From: Heracleum sosnowskyi
Taxonomy: Eukaryota > Streptophyta > Magnoliopsida > Apiales > Apiaceae
Reading direction: 5' to 3'
DNA length: 64,000 nucleotides
Assembly: GCA_030848705.1 (NCBI GenBank)
Contig: JAUIZM010000018.1
Coordinates: forward strand, 434,001-498,000
In this document: positions 56,488 through 64,000 of the stretch, in pieces
Numbering within the stretch: the stretch's first letter is position 1
Layout: the number at the start of each line of letters is the position of its first letter
Program-made: the position numbers and the translations under genes
Notes under the pieces: model-generated
What the model was told of the DNA's origin: nothing
The model's database searches: none
What the model saw: the letters and a program-made list of their open reading frames with translations, nothing else

Positions 56488-58895
56488 TTAGGGCGCGCCC
56501 TGAACTTGATCAGTGGGAGGAGTGTCTTTAGCAGCATTATCAGTCTCCGGAACAACCATGTTCTTCTTAGGAGATACATCTTCTGAGGACGCGTCCTTGT
56601 CTGCATAAGGTATAGGCGATGCCTCTTCCAGTCCAAGGAAGACCCTCTTTGCCTTTATCTCAGCAGCTTCATCAACTTTGAATTTTTTGATCCATAGCAC
56701 CGTTTCCTCACCAAACTTAGAAAAATCGTATTCAGGATCTTGAGCCAGAAACCCTGAGGCATAATTTTTAAATCCTTTCATGAAGGACGCGCCCTCAACC
56801 TTTTTCTTCTCCTTAGCCCAGCCGTTTTGCTGATCTTCAGTCAATTCAGCAATCTGCTCTAATAACTTACCTTTTTCCTCTTTCAAGGTATTAATGGTGA
56901 TGTTTAACTCATTAGATACTTCCTCTTGAGTTTGAAGATTACTCTCATAGAAGCTTTTTTGTTGAGAGAGGTCATTTTGAAGTTTAGTGACCACCCTGTC
57001 ACGATCTTCAACCTTTTTAGATAGCCTGTTTTTCTCTTTCTCCAAGGCTTCAAGGCGCGTCCCTTCTTTTTGGATAGCTGATTGCCTATAAAGGGCTGAG
57101 ATGAGAATTTCAGATGAAGCTTTGATAATGGCTTAGTTTTCTTGAAAAGGGTCTCTATTTCTCCACTTCACAATTTCATCGTCAGTAACGTATGGAATCA
57201 CAAGTGGACTTAGAGCAGCTGAAACCAAAGTGAAGGAAGATGTGGGTTTGGATTTTTTAGAGAACGCGTCCTCTTCTGGAGCATTGGTATCAGGAACCTC
57301 TTTTCGTTTTTTGTTTTTCTCAAGATCAATTACCATTTGAGTCTTTCCAGCGCCCATTTTTGCCTTTTTTGTATCTTTTTTATGAGGACGCGTCCTCTTC
57401 ACCGAAGATACACCAACAGTAGGAACAGTTCCCATCTCAAGACCCCAGCCGGTTGGAAGACCTTCCATATCTGAAATAAATAAGCAAAGAAATGTTAGGG
57501 CGCGTCCAAAGAGAATATAATTATCTATAAATTAAGGCACAATCAAAGAAATTTGAAAAATGAAGCAGGTCAAATAAAATTTAACGATGATAATTATTTA
57601 CTCTGTTCAAAAGGCGCGCCTTCAGCAGCGTGTGTACTTTTTTCAGAATCATCATCTTCGTATTCCTCGTCCTCATCAGAATCAAAATCTTTGCTACCTT
57701 TGATTGGCACTCCTCTCCTAAAACGTTGGAAAGGAATAACAGTTCCAACTTCTTTCTTAAGAATCCCAACTCTTTTAAGATTTTCCTCAGTGACTAGGTT
57801 TCTTAGATGGAATCTAGATGGAGGCAAAGCAGTGATTTTATCAGTCCTCCTTATTGCCTCACAAAAGAGCTCCTTGGTATTTCTGTTGTCTACACGAAGT
57901 AAAAAAGTAAATACAATGATAAACGACGCGTCCTAAATAGGTAAAATGAATAAAAGATAAAAGGCGCGCTCTTACTGTAGTTACAATTGAAGACCACTCT
58001 GACTCTTTCTACGTTCCAAAGGTAGAAGAATGGTTCTTTCCAGTTCTTCTCATGACTTATTTTTCCGTTAGAGAAACCCATCTTGTTATGCTTATGCTGG
58101 GTGGTTAAAAAGAAGTATCCCTTCGAACTTTTCCTGATGGCAAAGAAGTAGTTGAACTCCTCCATTGTTGGTGCGGTGGAAATTCCTTCATCATGATATA
58201 AAATGAACAAGGCAAGGGCCAACTTGTAAGAGTTTGGAGAAAGTTGGATAGGGGCAATATCATACCACTCGATGATACTCTTGAGATAAGGGTGAAGAGG
58301 CGCGCCCACTCCTAATGCCATCAATTTCGGAGAAGTTACCATTCTAGGCGTCTTAAAAGGTTCAGGCCATTCAAAGGAGTGTGGCCTCATGAGGGAGGGA
58401 GGACGCGCCCATTTTCCCTCCATTTGATAATAAGTCATGCACCAAGTTATTTCCTCGACAGAAACAGTGGATGACATAGCTACACAAAATAATTTGTTGT
58501 TTTGTTTCCTTAGTCTCCTTTTCTCGGCTTCTGTAAGTGTATCTTCGTATTGGCCCCAATCAATATCAATCTCTTCTTCAGTAACCGTGGGATGAATGAA
58601 CGGGATTGGAGAACTCTCAGGGGGAAGTGTACGATCATCCTCATCTATGTGTGGATACGGACTATCTGAAGACACGTCTTCACAGTTGGATTCTGTATCA
58701 GAATTGGACGCGCCCTCAGAATTTGATGATTCTATTTGCTTCCTTCTTTGTCGAAAGACGTTAACCTTCGCATCTTCAATGGTATATAATCGGTTTAAAT
58801 TGATCTGGCCGTGCCCTACTATGTTGACTTGTCACTTCAAGGTTAAGATCGTCCACGTGTGGAAGAGATGAATTGGAGGTTGTTGGAGATGACAT
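56488..58895 (-). pseudogene. Gypsy-2 antisense accessory gene, at least three exons, lightly broken
   Basis: Minus-strand exons: about 58895-57976 (ATG at 58895, MSSPTTSNSSLPHVDD; donor GTAAGA), 57889-57602 and 57470-56488, with matching phases. An upstream exon with acceptor near 59081 reads into the same frame, so the true start may be further up. Exon 1 holds the gypsy-type transposon domain (GVGAPLHPYLKSIIEWYDIA, then LSPNSYKLALALFILY), homologous in plan to the Gypsy-1 antisense protein. The last exon is a long coiled coil (KNRLSKKVEDRDRVVTKLQN). Lesions are one frameshift near 58795 and TAA at about 57130-57132, again a C-to-T type. The function is unknown. Confidence 0.8.
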
Positions 58896-59630
58896 GATTT
58901 CTGTATTATCTTTGAATGGGGATGCTTCCCGTAATTGTTCTATCGCTTGAGTATGGAAAGATTTGATAGATGATGAACTTTGTGCTGGAAACGAAAAGGA
59001 AGGTGGGGAATAAATTCCTAGACGCCTGTTAAAATCCTTAAAGGGATGAAAAGGAGATGACGCGCCCTTACCCTCCAGCTGAAAAGAGAAAGAAAAATGG
59101 TAAGGACGCGTCCTGAAAGGAGAGTCAAGTTGAAGGCAATATTGAAAAGAAATATTTTTTTTTGGTTGAAATATAACCTAATCATCACCTGAAAGTACAT
59201 AATAACGAACTATTTATCTTACCTAGCAAAGGACGCGCCCTAATTATTGTATCTTTAAAAGGATGCATATTCAAGAGACGGCGTGCCCTTTTTCTCATAT
59301 AAGTTATTGGCAACACAGAAACAGAATTCAAAATTGAACTTGCACAAAATATGGATCATATACAGATAGATACACATATATACATATCTTGAAATTCAAG
59401 AACACAGAAAAAAGTTCAACGGCCATATTATTCATTCAGGCGAAATATGTGGTAAAAACAAGAAATGAAGGCTCGAAATCGTACCTTGTAAGTTGTTGAA
59501 CAGAGATCTGGAAAGAAAAACGCTGGAAAATGATGATTTGCCCGGATTTTCGCTCAAGAAAATGAACTGCGGTGGTTCTCCGTTTTCTGGGAATAAAACT
59601 AAAATGGAAGAGAAAGGATAACTTTTTAGG
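58896..59630 (-). other. Leader and first intron(s) of the Gypsy-2 antisense gene
   Basis: A minus-strand donor ACAAG|GTACGA near 59482 and an acceptor CTCTTTTCAG near 59081 suggest a leader intron. GGACGCGCC-type sites lie within it (near 59060, 59105, 59232 and 59280). Confidence 0.45.
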
Positions 59631-59725
59631 TATTTATAGACGAAGGCACGCCTAGTGGAAAACAGCTGTCAAGCACGTGCGGTATTGCGATCAAAGAAGG
59701 ACGTGTACTCATCTAGGGCGCGTCC
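59631..59725 (-). promoter_or_regulatory. Promoter of Gypsy-2 antisense gene
   Basis: On the minus strand TCTATAAATA (59640-59631) is a TATA box. Upstream lie a CACGTG G-box (59674-59679) and GGGCGCGTCC (59716-59725). The arrangement parallels Gypsy-1. Confidence 0.6.
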
Positions 59726-59800
59726 TAGTTTTTAGGGAGTAAGAAAATTTTGGAAAAAGTTATGGAAAATTCAATGTATTGTTTTTAACTTCACACTGAA

Positions 59801-59812
59801 TTGGGGGGTATT
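59801..59812 (+). other. Gypsy-2 polypurine tract
   Basis: TTGGGGGGTATT lies immediately before the 3' LTR. Confidence 0.75.
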
Positions 59813-61116
59813 TGTTATAGCCAAAATTCAAATAACGGGTTTTTAGGTTAAGATCGGGTCGAGTAGGAATTCAATTAGGTTATTTAAAATGTAATTAGGT
59901 TATTTACACAGGGTAAGGGCGCGCCCCTTATAGGCTGTCCACCAGGGCGCGTCGTGTAGATAGGGATGGTGTGATGAGTAATCTGATAGAAGGTAACAGC
60001 TGTTTTGGCTTAACATGGCATAAGGAAGGATTGAGACTTATTTTCATGAAGGAAAGGGGGTTTAACCCCTAAGGGCGCGTTCTCACAGTATGAATTGGTG
60101 ACAACCTGGATGGAAGACACTACAGAAAAATGACTTCACTTGACACAATGAAGACTTAGGGTTTGTCCTTATGAGGATACAGGCGCGCCCTTTAGGCCGT
60201 CTACTCGTTGAGGGCGCGTCCTCTTGGCTTAAAGTGGCAACTTGATGATGAAGGATGGTTCCCTTGGCTTGATATTGGCAAAATATTGAAGAAATTCTGT
60301 CCTAGGATGTGCCCTAGGAGGGGGATGTCCGTGGCTGAAGGCCTCCTCCTGTATTCAATGGGCGCGCCCTCATTGAGGATGTGGGGTTAATCTTGGTGTG
60401 TGCTTTGGGAGCTCTGTTCCTGTACTCAATGGACGCGTCCTCATTGGGGAACTTTGGAGTAATCCTGCACTTTGCACCCAAACACTTGGGATCACTTGTC
60501 CTGCTATCTGGTGGGTGCTTCTCATTCGGGGGAAAAGGATGCGTCTAGCATTTAAGGTAAGTCATGGCTATACATGTGTCTATGAATTAAGGAAATAGTT
60601 GGTAATGGATAGGACTAGTCCTCGACGGGGGAAGTTTCCTTATCCATGAAGTCCTGACGTCATAGATAAGCCTTGGGCCTTTGTGACTAGGCCTTATCGT
60701 TAGACATTCCTAAAGTGAGCTAAAACTCTAAGTAAGGAAAGATAAGGAAGACCTACATTTAAGTATGGAAGGTATCCTATACATGGAAGGCGGTGGAAAA
60801 GTCCTACGACTAAGCATGGAAAGGCAGTAGAAGACTTCGGATGGGCTCCGAAGATCAGAGACCAAGCCCATGGAGGAAACTTCCTCCCCAAGAACTACGT
60901 TGGCTTGATTCCCTATATAAGGGATACGTAGGCAAATTGTAAGAGGTCGAAAGTTGAGAGCTCTGAGGCAGCCAACATAAACCCTAAGCAATCTCAGCCA
61001 CCAATCAAACACAACCACCATACTCCGACAAATTTACCACCTAAGGACCACCGTTGTAGATCTTGATTCCGGCGAAGAACCCCAAATTTTGTTAATACCA
61101 AATTCCTCCGTTAACA
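59813..61116 (+). repeat. Gypsy-2 3' LTR
   Basis: 1304 bp. It matches the 5' LTR with about two dozen differences, including a short deletion near 59943. Several differences fall within the GGRCGCGYCC sites. Confidence 0.95.
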
Positions 61117-62599
61117 ATACCCTTAGTAGGCGCACAAGTGTGCAACTTTAGATACCTATTAAGGGGCGTAATTATTGAACTTTAGATGCCGGTCACTGGC
61201 AAAGTGTGGCGAAAGAATAAGAATAAGAATAAGATCCCGGCTACTGGGAAAGTGTGGTCGTAGAGCAAGATTGTGGTACTTTTGATTTTCGTTCTTTTTT
61301 AAATTTTGGATTTTTAAAATGTAAACATTGGGTTGGAGTTGTTTTCGCAAAGGTTTTTAAAATTGTTATTATTTTGAGAAAATTTGTTTTGCTAAAACAC
61401 CCACTGATTTTTGAGAATATCTGTAAGTCAATCTGTTACTTGCTGAGCTGTGTAGCTCACCCCTTTCCTAACATTTCAGGTTTCGATTTTTGAGGCTTAT
61501 TGAGAATACGGATGTGAACTTGTGAATTTCGTGGTACTTGATTTGATGTAAATTATTGGTTAAGAATAATTGTGCTATTAGAATCAATTTTGTTAAATTG
61601 CAAGTTATGTATTATTGTAATTGTGGAGCTGCGTCTCCGGTTTTATGTTTTTGAATTACTGAATTTGATTTCTGCTTTGATTTCTGTGACATTTTGTACT
61701 TATTGAGTAAAAAAATGTATTTTATTTTAGTTTTGCATTTAGAAATAATAGTTCGAAAAGTCGGGTTGTTACACTCACACTTGTACCAAGTATCATTGAC
61801 TTTTACTTTCTGTTTCACATTGTAACTACCCTGACCTTATTTATTCTTCCATACTTGAATAATTTATATTGTTGAGACCGTCTAGAGCCTGTTTCTTGAA
61901 CCCCACCTTATATTGAACAGTTGCAATTCATTTTGATGTCGTAATGCCTATTTCATTTCATACTTAACTTTGTTGAGCATGTTATTGCTAATATCTTGTG
62001 ATAGAATTCGAATGTTTTTAAATGGACCAATAATGGTCAGACCAAATTCGTGGTCAGAATGAATTAAGGCCAAATGAGGCTAGGGATCCTTAAAGGATTT
62101 TGTTGTGTGCCTAGTCCGGGGTTAGTGCGTGACTGATCAGCAGCTTAACCTTGATGTGTTTCTTAAAATGTAAAAGTCCAATTCTAATGCCATTTATTTC
62201 ATTTGAGATTGTTTGAAACCATATGCTTTGTGCTGATGGTGTATATTTTGATATACATGGTTACCCTTTCGTTTTAAAACTGTGTTTGATATATATATGC
62301 TTGCTTAGCACATTTGGCTCATATTTAGTTATATAACCCATCTTCCAGTGAAGCGAGAGGATGAGCAGACGTAGTACGAGTGATAGTTCTCCAGCTGCTA
62401 GGAGATCACCCAGGGTGGTGGTCATTGGACGGGTAGTTTTGTTGTCTTGTTTTGGCAACTAGACTAGATATCTAGCTTTGTACTTCAAGTTTGTACAACG
62501 TTTAACTTTACGAACTGGTTTTTAATAATAATAGTGACTTAGAAGTTGTTTCATGTCATAATCTGGATGCGGTCTTGGTTAAGGGGTACTTTCCTTTAT

Positions 62600-62610
<11 letters not shown>

Positions 62611-62660
<50 letters not shown>
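62611..62660 (+). repeat. TA microsatellite left of MITE
   Basis: About 25 TA units. Confidence 0.95.
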
Positions 62661-62663
<3 letters not shown>

Positions 62664-63052
62664 TCAGGTTCCACATAGAACCGCTTTAGTATTAGAACCT
62701 TAGAACTATTTAATATATACTGCTGCAGCACGTTGTACTTTTTATAGTATTTTAATTACCATAAATTATTTTTTGGCATAATTATTTCTTTAAAACATAT
62801 TATAATGATGAAGTACATATTGGGTTACGTGAAAAATTATTTTTTTTTTAAAAAAAATATGTATTTTAGAAGAAAAAAAATTAGTGTGTACTGCAGAAGT
62901 ACATTATACTCTACAAAATTGTGTGCTGCAGTAAAACTAAAGATATTGTGTACTGCAGCAGAACGCATAAATCTTAGTCGTTGATTACACAAAATCTATG
63001 GTATATATTAGTTCTAAGTTCTAACTTAATATAAGGTTCTAATTTGAACCTA

Positions 63053-63055
<3 letters not shown>
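62661..63055 (+). mobile_element. Fold-back MITE 2 in a TA repeat
   Basis: Left end GGTCAGGTTCCACATAGAAC and right end GGTTCTAATTTGAACCTAAC are imperfect inverted repeats, flanked on both sides by long TA runs. It is related to the element at 15580-15992 (shared GGTTC....AGAACC arms). Confidence 0.7.

Positions 63056-63096
<41 letters not shown>
63056..63096 (+). repeat. TA microsatellite right of MITE
   Basis: About 20 TA units, continuing the TA target of the MITE. Confidence 0.95.
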
Positions 63097-63098
<2 letters not shown>

Positions 63099-63164
63099 AG
63101 TGTATTTGGGTTACGTTGGTCGAGTGGCTCCCAAATCTGTACCCCGGGTTTGGAGGGCGTCACA

Positions 63165-63999
63165 ACTTCTCTTCTAGAATCTTTAAATAGAGATATTTTT
63201 TTGAAAATTGCGATTCTTGAATCTCAGAATATTGATCATCAAGGATTCTCTTCCCTTGATGAGCCAATTTCAAGTGATATTGTACTTGATACAGTGCTCA
63301 CCACCCAGGACCTACATCCTGATGGTCAAGGAATGCATGTTGGGGCATATCCTAATAACATTATCACAACCACAGGGGTTCCAGAAGTTTTTACTTCACC
63401 CCCTGTGGATGAAAGTGAAATATCCCCCAGTCATATTATTAATAATGTGATTGGAGACATCTCTTCACAGAGGTTTGAGAGTGAAAAACTAACACATCTC
63501 ATGCAAATTGAGGCTTCTTCACCTCTCACGGATATTCCATCTTTAAGTCATCAAACAGACACCACTTCTACTACTCCACCTATGGTAATTGATGATGCAT
63601 CTAAGAAGTTAGTTGCTGAAATTTCCACAAGCTCTAACTTTGTACCCTTACCTATCCATGAATGGCTATAGCCTGTGAACCCAAAAACTCATGTTGAACC
63701 ATCAACTGCTCAGCCCTTAGTGGAAACTCCTGAAGATCTGGATGAACTCTACCAGAAGCAGTTGCATGGAATCCAAACCATGGTTCAACAGTATGCCACA
63801 ACCTCTCTCTCCAATGACTCATACAAAGCCATACTCCTTGTTCATCATGAAGATGTACAGAAGTAAAGGGAGAAGATTCTGGATGATGCTGAGAATGAAG
63901 GGCGTGTGGATGTCTGGCTTAGCTAGTGAGGATGCTCAGACAAGATTGGAAGAAGCTTTAAGAGACATTAGATAGGAGTATCTCACTTCCATTGTCTCT
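63165..63999 (+). pseudogene. Envelope-like extra ORF fragment of another Copia element
   Basis: One frame is open from the LTR border to TAG at 63669-63671, continues to TAA at 63864-63866, then breaks (TAG TGA near 63927). The text is Ser/Thr/Pro/Ile-rich, with blocks such as DIPSLSHQTDTTSTTPPMVI, and ends with helix-forming segments (LDELYQKQLHGIQTMVQQY). The composition and helical tail resemble the extra ORF at 1519-3597, though I cannot align them directly. It is the sequence into which the chromovirus inserted, and it runs beyond the window. Confidence 0.5.
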
Positions 64000-64000
64000 A

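Larger units (their letters stand above)
47154..61116 (+). mobile_element. Gypsy-2: Tat-lineage Ty3/Gypsy retrotransposon (13.96 kb)
   Basis: LTRs at 47154-48463 (1310 bp) and 59813-61116 (1304 bp) begin TGTTTTAG/TGTTATAG and end CGTTAACA. The flanks carry an exact ATACC duplication (47149-47153, 61117-61121). I count about two dozen differences between LTRs, so it is older than Gypsy-1. Sense gag-pol runs 48518-55787 and a convergent antisense gene 56488-58895. GGRCGCGYCC-type palindromes occur throughout. Gag is split by a solo Copia-type LTR. Confidence 0.95.
45650..61773 (+). mobile_element. Solo chromovirus-type LTR, split by Gypsy-2
   Basis: Left piece 45650-47153 begins TGTAATATCCCGGATATTTT. 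Right piece 61122-61773 ends TCGGGTTGTTACA. The flanks carry an exact CTCAC duplication (45645-45649 and 61774-61778), 16 kb apart. Host length is about 2.15 kb. No gag-pol of this family is present, so it is a solo LTR left by LTR-LTR recombination before Gypsy-2 arrived. Confidence 0.88.
41339..63164 (+). mobile_element. Chromovirus 3' LTR, split by three later insertions
   Basis: It begins TGTAATATCCGTGAATTTTT right after the polypurine tract and ends GAGGGCGTCACA at 63164. Host pieces are 41339-42642, 44954-45649, 61779-62610 and about 63097-63164, some 2.9 kb in total. Helitron B, a solo LTR (with Gypsy-2 inside) and a TA-nested MITE account for the rest. The next five bases are AACTT. 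Confidence 0.7.

Overview
This is plant nuclear DNA: AT-rich, with spliced genes bounded by GT..AG introns, and dominated by LTR retrotransposons of plant lineages (Copia with an extra 3' reading frame; Ty3/Gypsy of the Tat lineage with two RNase H domains; Tekay/Del-like chromovirus remains), plus Helitrons, hAT, Harbinger-, Stowaway- and CACTA-like pieces. A eudicot is likely. I cannot name the species. No prokaryotic feature, rRNA, tRNA or CRISPR array was seen.

Layout. 1-10073: a mosaic Copia region, RNase H end - long spacer with its own promoter-like block - envelope-like extra ORF - LTR - gag/protease/integrase without reverse transcriptase - LTR. 10074-17430: non-genic DNA with small DNA transposons, including a hAT element carrying a Stowaway and a Harbinger-like MITE whose empty site is also present in the window. 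17849-20400: a ten-or-more-exon CHY/CTCHY/RING zinc-finger ubiquitin ligase gene with a decayed 3' end. 21517-23491: minus-strand fragments of an F-box/LRR-type gene and of a KAS III (FabH) gene. 23710-24270: a short Copia LTR with PBS and the start of gag. From 24271 to 63164 the window is a nest of insertions: a minus-strand chromovirus-type LTR holds Helitron A, which holds the young Tat element Gypsy-1 (27043-37704). Next is a chromovirus pol end with its 3' LTR (41339-63164), which holds Helitron B, a solo LTR (45650-61773) and a TA-nested MITE. The solo LTR holds the Tat element Gypsy-2 (47154-61116), whose gag is split by a solo Copia-type LTR. 63165-64000 is another decayed envelope-like reading frame.

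How the parts work together. Both Tat elements have the same plan: LTR, gag-protease-RT-RNase H-second RNase H-integrase in one sense frame, then a convergent multi-exon gene on the opposite strand between pol and the 3' LTR, with its own TATA box facing inward. In Gypsy-1 this antisense gene reads as an intact 574-residue protein over three exons while the sense frame has three stops. In nearly every element family here a family-specific short palindromic motif is amplified just upstream of TATA boxes: GGTATGACC or AGTCTTCC in Copia, GGRCGCGYCC in Gypsy-2, AACCGGTT at the Gypsy-1 antisense promoter, and GTCAGAGTT in the solo Copia LTR. Insertion boundaries are supported by target-site duplications (GAAGT, ATACC, CTCAC, TGATA, GGTTCAAA, TA). 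Repeat ages, motif counts and family names are by eye only.
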